Below, piece by piece: positions 1-8,763 of a stretch of 54,622 bases of DNA (the first letter of the stretch is position 1; each line of letters opens with the position of its first letter). Source of the stretch: Hydrogenophaga sp. (GTDB lineage Bacteria > Pseudomonadota > Gammaproteobacteria > Burkholderiales > Burkholderiaceae_C). A program made the position numbers and the translations under genes. The notes under the pieces are model-generated. The model was not told the DNA's origin. It did no database searches and saw nothing but the letters and a program-made list of their open reading frames with translations. The DNA lies in the NCBI RefSeq assembly GCF_028698005.1, contig NZ_JAQVEJ010000002.1, positions 1-54,622 of the forward strand, given 5' to 3'.

Positions 1-51
1 CGTGGCCACCAGCAGAGCCGAAGCTGCCACCATCGCGGATTTCAGGTTCAT
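1..51 (-). CDS. N-terminal fragment of an exported protein (signal peptide MNLKSAMVAASALLVAT...), probably the next sox-cluster gene; truncated by window edge
   Basis: ATG at 51-49 on -, preceded by AAGGAGA SD; hydrophobic leader; lies directly downstream of soxD. Confidence 0.5.
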   Translation of the reverse strand, partial: MNLKSAMVAASALLVAT

Positions 52-131
52 GTTCACAGCCTAGTGTCTCCTTGGTTGTAAGGGTATCGGGGTTTACGAT
101 TGCTTGCTGATATGCAGATGTATTTGCCTAT

Positions 132-1229
132 TTATTTGGCGCCACCGGCGATCCATTCGGCGATGGTTCTGGCATCGGCCTCGCTGATCTGCGGCTGCGG
201 GGGCATCGGCACGGCACCGTAGAGGCCCGAACCACCCGACTGGATCTTGCCCACCAGATAGGGCACCAGGTCGGCCTTGCCCTGGTGTTTGGCCAGTACC
301 TCGTTGAAACCCGGGCCGACGATCTTGCTATTGATGCCATGGCAGGCCGTGCAGGCATTGCTGCCCAGCAGGGCCTTGGCATCCGCACGCCCGCCGGCGG
401 GTGCAGCGGCCACCACGGTGACCTTGGGTGGCGGCACGGAGCCCACCGGCGCCGATGGCGGTGGCTGGGTGGTGTCGGCACCCCGGATCGGGCCGATCAC
501 GCGGTTCTGCTCCTGGATGTTGCCGTGCGCATCGCGCGCGAATTCGGGCAGCGAGGACCTGACCTTGGGATCGACCGGGCAGTCCTTCATGCAGGCGACG
601 TTCTGCACATCACCCTTGCCGCTCACCTTCCACAGGGGCTCGTGGAACACCATGCCGTTGCGGTTGGGCATGCGCTTTTGCACCTCGGCGATGTTCTGGT
701 CGCTCAGAACGTAGTCCGGCGGCACCACATTCGCCAGGCTCAGGATGTAGGCCAGCACGCCGTAGACCTCGTCGGTCGAGAGCGTCTTGGGTGCATTCCA
801 GGGCATGGCGCGGTTGATGTAGTCCCACAGGGTCGACACCGTGGCCACCTTCATCATCGTGGTCTTCTGGGGAAAGGTCGAACCCAGTTCCAGATTCTTC
901 ACACGGCCCCGTTCGATGTCCGCCTGGGTGGTGCCACCCACGATCGGCGTGAACACCTCGTTGGATTCGCCAAAATCACCGTGACAGGCCGCGCATTTGC
1001 CGATCCACACTTCCTCGCCCATGCTCACCGAGCCGGAGCCCTTGGGCAGGCCCTTGAAGTCGGGGCGGACATCGATGTCCCAGGCTTTCACCTCTGCCGG
1101 GGTGGCATCGCGGCCAATGTCGTGCCAGGGCGTCGCCTGGGCCCATGCGGCCGGGCCTGCCGCCAGCGCAAAAAGCGTGGCGGCGCAAAGCCGGGCGACG
1201 GTGCGGCGGGGATAGGTCATCGTCATCAT
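132..1229 (-). CDS. soxD: Sulfite dehydrogenase (sulfane dehydrogenase) diheme cytochrome c subunit SoxD
   Basis: Signal peptide, two CxxCH motifs (KCAACH, ACTACH), SoxD-like sequence, overlaps soxC stop (TGATG). Confidence 0.9.
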   Translation of the reverse strand: MMTMTYPRRTVARLCAATLFALAAGPAAWAQATPWHDIGRDATPAEVKAWDIDVRPDFKGLPKGSGSVSMGEEVWIGKCAACHGDFGESNEVFTPIVGGTTQADIERGRVKNLELGSTFPQKTTMMKVATVSTLWDYINRAMPWNAPKTLSTDEVYGVLAYILSLANVVPPDYVLSDQNIAEVQKRMPNRNGMVFHEPLWKVSGKGDVQNVACMKDCPVDPKVRSSLPEFARDAHGNIQEQNRVIGPIRGADTTQPPPSAPVGSVPPPKVTVVAAAPAGGRADAKALLGSNACTACHGINSKIVGPGFNEVLAKHQGKADLVPYLVGKIQSGGSGLYGAVPMPPQPQISEADARTIAEWIAGGAK

Positions 1230-2578
1230 CAGTACACCTGCACGTTGGAGACTTCACCGTTCTCGGACACCAGCCAGCTCTGGATCGCGTTCTGGTGGTA
1301 GATGGAGCGGGTGCCGCGCACGGCCCGAAGCTGATTGATCTTGGGCTGCACATAGCCCGTGCTGTCGATGGCACGGCTTTGCAGCACGGCGGGCTTGCCG
1401 TCCCACACCCAGTCGATGTTGAAGCGGGTCAGCGCCTTCGGCAGGACCGGCCCCTCCAGGCGCGCGGTGCGCCAGTTGCGGCCGCCATCGACGCTCACAT
1501 CGACGCGCTTGATGGTGCCCCGGCCCGACCAGGCCAGACCGGTGACGTTGTAGTAGCCCTTGTCCAGCAGCATCTGGCCACCCGAGGGCGTGGTGATCAC
1601 GCTCTTGCACTCCTGGATACCGGTGTACTGGCGGTGCGTACCATCGGGCATGTGGTCGATGTAGTGCACGGCTTCGTCCTTGGTGGCCCACTTCTGGTCG
1701 CCCACCTCGATACGACGCAGGTACTTGACCCAGCTCACGCCCTGCACGCCCGGCACCACCAGGCGCAGCGGGTAACCGTTCTCGGGGCGCAACATCTCGC
1801 CATTCATGCCCCAGGCCACGATGCAGTCGTCCATGGCGCGTTCGATGTCAATGGTGCGCGTCATCGACGAGCCGTCGGCACCCTCGGCCAGCACGTAGCG
1901 GGCCTTCTTCTTGTCGTAGCCGCACATCTCCAGCAACGTCGACAGCAGGACCCCCGTGAATTCCGAACAGCTCACCATGCCGTGCGTGTACTGCACCGAG
2001 GGCAGGGCCACGTTGCCCCACTCGGGCGCCGAATTGGCGCCGCACTCGATGAAATGGATGCGCGAGACGCTGGGCAGGCGCATCAGGTCGTCCATGGTGA
2101 AGACGCGCTCGCGCTGGACCATGCCATTGATCATCAGCCGGTGCTTGGACGGATCGATGTCCCACCAGCCCTGGTGGTGACGCTCGAAGTGCAGGCCGCT
2201 GGGCGTGATGATGCCGAACAGGCCCTGCAGCGGCGTGAAGCTCACCGAGGCCTGGGGCACACGGGTCAGGCCCGGGCTCTGCCGGCGCTGCAGGTTGGAT
2301 TCCCATTTGCTGGGCTTGCCGTATGGGTCGGTGGCCACGGCCTGACCCAGGCCGGTGCTGTGCTCGGGCAGCCGGAGGATCACATCCTCGCCCTCATCGC
2401 CTGCCGCCAGGGCACGCGTGGTCGCCGCGGCCGAGGCAGCCACGCCGGCGCCCATGGCCAGGGCCTTGCCCATGAAGCGGCGGCGCGCCTTGCGCGCCTG
2501 TTCCAGTTGCTCCGCACTCAAATGGTTTTCGGGCGCCGGGAGGACACGCCCGATGACGTCGCTCAGGTCTTTGGACAC
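1229..2578 (-). CDS. soxC: Sulfite dehydrogenase molybdopterin subunit SoxC, Tat-exported
   Basis: RRRFMGKALAMG twin-arginine leader; RIHFIECGANSAPEW molybdopterin Cys motif; GTG start at 2578 with AAGGAA SD rather than the upstream ATG of the ORF track. Confidence 0.9.
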   Translation of the reverse strand: MSKDLSDVIGRVLPAPENHLSAEQLEQARKARRRFMGKALAMGAGVAASAAATTRALAAGDEGEDVILRLPEHSTGLGQAVATDPYGKPSKWESNLQRRQSPGLTRVPQASVSFTPLQGLFGIITPSGLHFERHHQGWWDIDPSKHRLMINGMVQRERVFTMDDLMRLPSVSRIHFIECGANSAPEWGNVALPSVQYTHGMVSCSEFTGVLLSTLLEMCGYDKKKARYVLAEGADGSSMTRTIDIERAMDDCIVAWGMNGEMLRPENGYPLRLVVPGVQGVSWVKYLRRIEVGDQKWATKDEAVHYIDHMPDGTHRQYTGIQECKSVITTPSGGQMLLDKGYYNVTGLAWSGRGTIKRVDVSVDGGRNWRTARLEGPVLPKALTRFNIDWVWDGKPAVLQSRAIDSTGYVQPKINQLRAVRGTRSIYHQNAIQSWLVSENGEVSNVQVY

Positions 2579-2691
2579 TTGCTGGTTTCCTTGTATTGGC
2601 CTTGGTGGGAGCCCGACGCCACGATGGCGAACCGCATCGGGAATGCCTGTCACGGCCATGGCTGGCGAATGGCACCGAAATATATCATTGA

Positions 2692-2713
2692 TTGCGCATA
2701 TACATATAAGCAA
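2692..2713. promoter_or_regulatory. Candidate operator palindrome TTGCgcATATacATATaaGCAA in soxC / cytochrome c divergent region
   Basis: 16 of 22 positions obey dyad symmetry, arranged as TTGC/ATAT blocks. Confidence 0.5.
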
Positions 2714-2907
2714 AAACCCTGAAGGCTCGAACGCTCCTTCGCGCAGGTTCCGCACCTGGGGGCTCATACCCTTAGGGGTTATTCCGGTATCTGGCGCTGC
2801 ACCAGCGGTGCTAGCATCAATCATCGAAGCATGCGCAATGACTGATCAATTAAGATGCTCGGTTCTGCTACAGTTTTTGCGTTTTTTCCACCACCACGAC
2901 GGAGACG

Positions 2908-3213
2908 ATGATGATCCGAACAAAGCAATGGCTGCTGGCCTGCACCCTGGGCGCCGCGGCCCTGGGTGCCCAGGCTCAGGTCAGCCAGGTCAAGGTATGG
3001 GCGGCCGCGTGCGCCAACTGCCACGGAACCGACGGCCGCGCCCAGCCGGGCATGGAGGCGCTCGCAGGCAAGGACAAGGACGACCTGCTGCAGAAACTGC
3101 TCGACTTCAAGTCCGGCCGCAAGCCCGCGACCATCATGCACCAGCTCTCCAAAGGCTACACCGACGAGCAGCTGACCCAGATCGCCGCCTACTTCGCCGG
3201 ACAGAAAAAATAA
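2908..3213 (+). CDS. Monoheme class I cytochrome c (flavocytochrome c cytochrome subunit-like)
   Basis: Signal peptide, CANCH motif, immediately upstream of fccB. Confidence 0.8.
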   Translation: MMIRTKQWLLACTLGAAALGAQAQVSQVKVWAAACANCHGTDGRAQPGMEALAGKDKDDLLQKLLDFKSGRKPATIMHQLSKGYTDEQLTQIAAYFAGQKK

Positions 3214-3230
3214 CCGTGAGGAGCCCCAAC

Positions 3231-4511
3231 ATGAAACGTCGTCAATTCGTTCAAACGCTCGGCGCCGGTTCGGCCGTCGCCGGGCTGGGTCTGCTCGGTG
3301 GCTGCGCCACGGGTGGCGGCAGTGGCGCCAAGGTGGTGGTCATCGGCGGCGGCTACGGTGGCGCCACGGCCGCCAAGTACGTGCGGATGTTCTCCGACTA
3401 CAGCATCGACGTGACCCTGGTCGAGCCGAACGCCGCCTTCGTGTCCTGCCCGATCTCCAACCTCGTGCTCCAGGGCAGCAAGACCATCACCGACATCACC
3501 ACGCCCTATGACAATCTGAGCAAACGCCATGGCGTGAAGGTGGTGCGCGACATGGCCGCCAGCATCGACCCCGAGAAGCGCATTGTCAAGCTGGCCGGCG
3601 GCGCCGAGCTGCCGTACGACCGCCTGATCCTCTCGCCCGGCATCGACTTCATGTGGGACACCCTGCCCGGCATGGCCAAGGAAGGCGCCAAGGACAAGGT
3701 GCTGCACGCGTGGAAGGCCGGCCCGCAGACCGTGGCGCTGCGCAAGCAGCTCGAAGCCATGCCCGATGGCGGCGTGTATGCGCTGTCGATCCCGCTGGCA
3801 CCCTATCGCTGCCCGCCCGGCCCTTACGAGCGCGCCTGCATGGTGGCCAACTACTTCAAGAAGGCCAAGCCCAAGAGCAAGGTCGTCATCTTCGACGCCA
3901 ACGACGACATCACCTCGAAGAAAGGCCTGTTCACCAAGGCCTGGAACGAGCACTACAAGGACATCATCGAGTACCGTCCGAAGCACAAGGTGGTGGATGT
4001 GGACGCGGCCACCAACACGCTGAAGTTCGAGTTCAACGACGACTTCAAGGCCAGCGTGGCCAACGTGCTGCCCACCATGCGCGCGGGTGACATTGCCGTC
4101 AAGACCGGCCTGGCCACCGCCAACGCGCGCTGGTGCGAGGTGGACTTCCTGACCTTCGAGGCCAAGGCCGCCAAGAACATCCACGTGCTCGGCGACTCGA
4201 TCCAGATCGCGCCGGCCATGCCCAAGTCGGGCCACATGGCCAACCAGCACGGCAAGACCTGCGCCGCGGCCGTGGTGTCGCTGCTGCAAGGCAAGGAGCC
4301 GCCGCAGTTGCCGATCTACGCCAACACCTGCTACAGCTTCGTCACGGAAGAGGACGTGGTGCACGTGTCGAGCGTGCACCGCTACGACGCCGAGAAGAAG
4401 ACCATGCTGCCGGTGCAGGGCGCGGGCGGGCTGTCCTCGGCCGCGAGCGAGCTGGAAGGACGCTACGCCCTGGCGTGGGCCCGCAACATCTGGGCAGATT
4501 CGCTGGCCTGA
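3231..4511 (+). CDS. fccB: Flavocytochrome c sulfide dehydrogenase flavoprotein subunit FccB/SoxF
   Basis: Tat leader MKRRQFVQTLG, VVVIGGGYGGATAAKY FAD-binding motif, conserved cysteines (SCPISNL, YRCPPGPYERAC); SD GAGGAG before ATG 3231. Confidence 0.88.
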   Translation: MKRRQFVQTLGAGSAVAGLGLLGGCATGGGSGAKVVVIGGGYGGATAAKYVRMFSDYSIDVTLVEPNAAFVSCPISNLVLQGSKTITDITTPYDNLSKRHGVKVVRDMAASIDPEKRIVKLAGGAELPYDRLILSPGIDFMWDTLPGMAKEGAKDKVLHAWKAGPQTVALRKQLEAMPDGGVYALSIPLAPYRCPPGPYERACMVANYFKKAKPKSKVVIFDANDDITSKKGLFTKAWNEHYKDIIEYRPKHKVVDVDAATNTLKFEFNDDFKASVANVLPTMRAGDIAVKTGLATANARWCEVDFLTFEAKAAKNIHVLGDSIQIAPAMPKSGHMANQHGKTCAAAVVSLLQGKEPPQLPIYANTCYSFVTEEDVVHVSSVHRYDAEKKTMLPVQGAGGLSSAASELEGRYALAWARNIWADSLA

Positions 4512-4520
4512 TGCCCGAAT

Positions 4521-4545
4521 GCCCCGGCCTGCGCCGGGGCTTTTT
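4521..4545 (+). terminator. Intrinsic terminator after fccB
   Basis: GCCCCGG-cctgcg-CCGGGGC hairpin followed by TTTTT. Confidence 0.85.
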
Positions 4546-4577
4546 CTGGATCACAAATATCAGTCCAGGATCATGCA

Positions 4578-5192
4578 ATGAATATTCATCCGGTGAACCT
4601 GAAGAAACCCCTTCTCATCGCGGCCGCCCTTTGCCTGGCCAGCAGCGTCTGGGCACAGGCCGACGAGGCGCGTGCGAAGAAGATCGCCAACGGCTCGTGC
4701 TTCCTGTGCCATGGTGCGCACGGCGAATCGACCAGCGAGATTTTCCCGCGTCTGGCCGGCCAGCACGCCGAATACATCGCCAAGCAGTTGACCGCTTTCC
4801 AGACCGGTCAGCGCAAGAGCACTGCCATGGCAGACATGGTGGCCAAGCTCACGCCCGACGAGATGCTCGCCCTGGGCCGGTACTACGAGCAGATGAAGAC
4901 AAGCCCGCAGGAGGCCAATGATCCGCCGCTGGCGGCCATGGGCAGTTACCTGTATCACAACGGCAACCGTTTCAGTGGCGTGCCGGCCTGCGTCAGTTGC
5001 CACGGCGTGACCGCCCTGGGATCGGCGACGCTGCCGCGTCTGGCGGGGCAGCTGTCGGGTTACATCCACACCCAACTCAAGAACTTCCACAAGCGCGAGC
5101 GCACCAACGACAACGCGGTGATGCATGCCGTGGTGGAGAAGATGACGGAGCTGGAAATGGCGGCCGTGGCCGAGTACGTCAGCAGCAAGTAA
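4578..5192 (+). CDS. Diheme cytochrome c4
   Basis: Signal peptide, two CxxCH motifs (CFLCH, CVSCH), about 200 aa, two homologous halves. Confidence 0.85.
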   Translation: MNIHPVNLKKPLLIAAALCLASSVWAQADEARAKKIANGSCFLCHGAHGESTSEIFPRLAGQHAEYIAKQLTAFQTGQRKSTAMADMVAKLTPDEMLALGRYYEQMKTSPQEANDPPLAAMGSYLYHNGNRFSGVPACVSCHGVTALGSATLPRLAGQLSGYIHTQLKNFHKRERTNDNAVMHAVVEKMTELEMAAVAEYVSSK

Positions 5193-5196
5193 CTAG

Positions 5197-5220
5197 CCCC
5201 CACGCTCCGCCGCTGTGGGG
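5197..5220. terminator. Hairpin between convergent cytochrome c4 and patatin-like genes
   Basis: CCCCAC ... GTGGGG stem in 31-bp convergent gap. Confidence 0.45.
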
Positions 5221-5223
5221 TGT

Positions 5224-6309
5224 TCAGAGGTCCTGGACTTGCCGCAGGTCTGGCCGCTCCAGCCAGTGCGCCCATTCGTCCGCCAGACGCTGCGCTTCGG
5301 CCACGGCCGTGTTCCAGACCCTGGCGCGGGCTTGCACGTCCTGGCCGTAACGCGAGAAGTCGGTGCGGTCGGGCAGCTTGCCGTTGGGCAGCTTGCGCAC
5401 CCAGTCGGGGCCGGGTGCCAGCAACACCATCCAGTCCAGCGCCGGGGTGGCGCGATGGCGGCGGCGCCAGGCCTTGTCCAGCCAACCGGGCACAACGGCA
5501 CGCTGGAAGTGCGGGTAAAGCACGATGGGGGCATCCTTGCGGTGCCGGTAGTGCAGGTGCAGGTGGTAGTCGGTGATCCCGCCATCCCAGTACATGCCGG
5601 ATGGCGCCCCCGCAATGTCACCCACCGGCCGCAGCACGAAGGGGATCGAGCAACTGGCCTGCAGGGCCTGCATGAAGTTGGCGTCGGTCAGCGGCACCTG
5701 CCGGGTGGGCAAGTCGGTCCCGTCGAAAGGCAGGGGGGCCCCGGCCGCGGAGAACACCACACGCTCCAGCCACCACCCCAGGGCCCGGCGGCTGACCGCA
5801 TTGGCCACATAGGCCCCCAGGTAGCCCAGCGGCATCCGCCAGCGCCCATCCCTGGCCAGCAGCCGCCTGCCGCGGGACGCGACGACATGCAACCGGTAGC
5901 GCGGGTGCGCCAGCACTTCGGCAGTACGGCCGCCGTAGAAGCGCCGCAGGTTGTCGGCAAAGCCGGCGCTGATCTGGTCTGCGCTCAGGCGGCGCTGACC
6001 GGGCGGCAACGCGATGTGCTGATGGATGTATTCACGCTCCAGGGCGGCCAGGGCATCGTCCGGTGCCTGCAGGCAGGCGGTGGCCATGCGCCAGGCACCG
6101 ATGGAGGCGCCCACCAGATCCACCGGCTGCACCGAGCCCGGCAGCCACTGGCCGAACAGAAACCGGTCCAGCGGCCCCAGCATCAGCCCTTTGGGCCCAC
6201 CGGCCGCCCCGGGCACCGTGCCGACGTGGGCCGGCGCCAGGCCGTGCTGTTCCAGGTGCCGGCGGGCTTGCGGGCCGGCATAGATACGAAGCGCTTGCAT
6301 GGCCGCCAT
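5224..6309 (-). CDS. Patatin-like phospholipase family protein
   Basis: GAAGGPKG oxyanion segment, GASIG nucleophile elbow, DGGITDYH catalytic Asp region. Confidence 0.8.
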   Translation of the reverse strand: MAAMQALRIYAGPQARRHLEQHGLAPAHVGTVPGAAGGPKGLMLGPLDRFLFGQWLPGSVQPVDLVGASIGAWRMATACLQAPDDALAALEREYIHQHIALPPGQRRLSADQISAGFADNLRRFYGGRTAEVLAHPRYRLHVVASRGRRLLARDGRWRMPLGYLGAYVANAVSRRALGWWLERVVFSAAGAPLPFDGTDLPTRQVPLTDANFMQALQASCSIPFVLRPVGDIAGAPSGMYWDGGITDYHLHLHYRHRKDAPIVLYPHFQRAVVPGWLDKAWRRRHRATPALDWMVLLAPGPDWVRKLPNGKLPDRTDFSRYGQDVQARARVWNTAVAEAQRLADEWAHWLERPDLRQVQDL

Positions 6310-6325
6310 CGTGACTGGCGTCCCG

Positions 6326-8698
6326 TCAGCGCTTGTTCAGCCCCTGCAGTTTGGCAAACGCCGAGGCCATGGCCGAGGCCGGCTGCTCGCCTGAGCGCCC
6401 GCTGCCTGGCTGGGCACCGCGCTGCCCGCCGCGCGGGGCTTCGTAGCGGGGACGCCCGTCGCGTCCTCCCTCGCGCCGCCCGGCCGGAGCATCGAGCTTC
6501 ATGCTCAGGCTGATGCGCTTGCGCGCCACGTCTACCTCCAGCACCTTGACCTTGACGATGTCGCCGGTCTTGACCACCTCGCGCGCGTCGTTGACGAACT
6601 TGTGGCTGAGCTGACTCACATGGATGAGGCCATCCTGGTGCACGCCCAGATCGACGAAGGCGCCGAACTGCGCGACGTTGGACACCGTGCCCTCAAGCAC
6701 CATGCCCTCCTTCAGGTCGGCAATGTCCTCGACGCCCTCGTTGAAGCGCGCCACCTGGAACTCGGGACGCGGATCGCGGCCGGGTTTTTCCAGTTCGGAG
6801 AGGATGTCCTTGACCGTGATGACCCCGAACCTCTCGTTGGCGAACAGCTCGGGACGCAGGGTCTTGAGCATGTCGGCCCGGCCCATGAGGCCACCCACCG
6901 GCTGGCCGGTGTGCTCGATGATGCGCTCGACCACGGGGTAGGTTTCGGGGTGCACGCCGGTCATGTCCAGCGGGTTGTCGCCGTCGCGGATGCGCAGGAA
7001 GCCGGCGGCCTGCTCGAAGGTCTTGGGCCCCAGGCCCGTCACTTCCAGCAGTTGCTGCCGGTTGCGGAAGGCCCCATGGGACTCGCGCCAGCGCACCACG
7101 GCCTTGGCCACGCTGGGCGACAAGCCCGACACGCGGGTGAGCAGCGGCACACTGGCGGTGTTCAGGTCCACGCCGACGCCGTTCACGCAGTCCTCGACCA
7201 CGGCGTCCAGCGTGCGCGCCAGCGCGCTCTGGTTCACGTCGTGCTGGTACTGGCCGACACCGATGCTCTTGGGATCGATCTTCACCAGCTCGGCCAGCGG
7301 ATCCTGCAGGCGGCGCGCGATCGACACGGCACCGCGCAGGCTCACGTCCACGTCGGGCATCTCCTGGGCCGCGTATTCGCTGGCCGAGTACACCGAAGCA
7401 CCGGCCTCGCTGACCACCACCTTCTTGACGCCCTCGATGCCGGCCCTGGCCAGCATCTTGAGCAGGTCGCCGGCGAGCTTGTCGGTCTCGCGGCTCGCCG
7501 TGCCATTGCCGATGGCGACCAGTTGCACGCCGTGCTTCTTGCACAGCACGCCCAGGGTATGCAGCGAACCTTCCCAGTCGCGGCGCGGCTCGTGCGGGTA
7601 CACGGTAGCCGTTTCCAGCAGCTTGCCGGTGGCGTCAACGACGGCCACCTTGACGCCGGTGCGGATGCCCGGGTCCAGCCCCATCACGGCCTTCTGGCCG
7701 GCCGGCGCGGCCAGCAGCAGGTCGCGCAGGTTGTCGGCGAACACCTTGATGGCCACGGCCTCGGCACCCTCGCGCAGACGGGCGAACAGGTCGCGCTCGG
7801 TGGACAGGCTGAGCTTGACGCGCCAGGTCCAGGCCACGCACTTGCGGATCAGGTCGTCGGCCGGCCGGCCCTGGTGGCTCCAGCCCAGGTGCACGGCGAT
7901 GCGACCCTCGGCCAGCGAGGGTTTGCCCGGCTCGGGCTCCACCGGCTGCACCAGCCGGGCATCGAGAATTTCCAGCGCCCGGCCCCGGAACACCGCCAGC
8001 GCGCGGTGCGAGGGCACGCGGCCGATCGGCTCGTCGTAGTCGAAGTAGTCGCGGAACTTGGCCACCTCGGGATCGTTCTCGTTCTTGCCGGCCACCAGCG
8101 AACTTTTGAGCAGGCCCTCGGACCACAGCCATTCCCGCAGGTTCTGCACCAGCGCGGCATCCTCGGCCCAGCGCTCGGACAGGATGTCGCGCACCCCGTC
8201 GAGCACCGCGTGCGGCGTGGAGAAATCGGCCCCCGGCTTGCCATCGTCCAGCACCTCGGGCGGACGGGTGAACGCGACCGCCTCGGCCAGCGGATCCAGC
8301 GTCGGGTCGGCGAACAGCCGGTCGGCCAGCGGCTCGATGCCAGCCTCGCGCGCGATCTGGCCCTTGGTACGGCGCTTGAGCTTGAAGGGCTGATAGATGT
8401 CCTCCAGCTCCTGCTTGGTGGGCGCCTGGGCGATGGCCAGGCGCAGGGCGTCGGTCAGCTTGCCCTGTTCGTCGATGGCCTTGAGCACGGCCTGGCGGCG
8501 ATCCTCCAGCTCGCGCAGGTAGCCCAGCCGGAACTCCAGTTCGCGCAACTGGGTATCGTCCAGCCCGCCGGTGACTTCCTTGCGGTAGCGGGCGATGAAG
8601 GGCACGGTGGCGCCCCCATCGAGCAGCTCCACGGCGGCCAGCACCTGCCGCTCCTGAATCCGGATTTCCTGCGCGATCTGCGCGATGATTTTCTGCAT
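6326..8698 (-). CDS. tex: Tex family RNA-binding transcription accessory protein
   Basis: Tex N-domain, YqgF-like MGLDPGIRTGVKVAVVD, helix-hairpin-helix and C-terminal S1 domain; start MQKIIAQ at 8698. Confidence 0.95.
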   Translation of the reverse strand: MQKIIAQIAQEIRIQERQVLAAVELLDGGATVPFIARYRKEVTGGLDDTQLRELEFRLGYLRELEDRRQAVLKAIDEQGKLTDALRLAIAQAPTKQELEDIYQPFKLKRRTKGQIAREAGIEPLADRLFADPTLDPLAEAVAFTRPPEVLDDGKPGADFSTPHAVLDGVRDILSERWAEDAALVQNLREWLWSEGLLKSSLVAGKNENDPEVAKFRDYFDYDEPIGRVPSHRALAVFRGRALEILDARLVQPVEPEPGKPSLAEGRIAVHLGWSHQGRPADDLIRKCVAWTWRVKLSLSTERDLFARLREGAEAVAIKVFADNLRDLLLAAPAGQKAVMGLDPGIRTGVKVAVVDATGKLLETATVYPHEPRRDWEGSLHTLGVLCKKHGVQLVAIGNGTASRETDKLAGDLLKMLARAGIEGVKKVVVSEAGASVYSASEYAAQEMPDVDVSLRGAVSIARRLQDPLAELVKIDPKSIGVGQYQHDVNQSALARTLDAVVEDCVNGVGVDLNTASVPLLTRVSGLSPSVAKAVVRWRESHGAFRNRQQLLEVTGLGPKTFEQAAGFLRIRDGDNPLDMTGVHPETYPVVERIIEHTGQPVGGLMGRADMLKTLRPELFANERFGVITVKDILSELEKPGRDPRPEFQVARFNEGVEDIADLKEGMVLEGTVSNVAQFGAFVDLGVHQDGLIHVSQLSHKFVNDAREVVKTGDIVKVKVLEVDVARKRISLSMKLDAPAGRREGGRDGRPRYEAPRGGQRGAQPGSGRSGEQPASAMASAFAKLQGLNKR

Positions 8699-8763
8699 GC
8701 GGTTGACTCGGGCGCTCCCGGGCGCCTGCTTCACGGAACAAGGCGGCCGAGTTTGCCACAGCC

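Noticed and set aside
1229-2824. 531-aa start for SoxC at 2824
   Set aside because: The extra N-terminus is intergenic, includes the palindrome at 2692-2713, and a GTG with good SD plus Tat leader exists at 2578.
2355-4511. 718-aa ORF ending in FccB
   Set aside because: The upstream part runs antisense to soxC and over the cytochrome gene; the real start is ATG 3231 with SD and a Tat leader.
4521-4545. GC hairpin after fccB considered as a novel RNA element
   Set aside because: It is a standard intrinsic terminator with T-tract.
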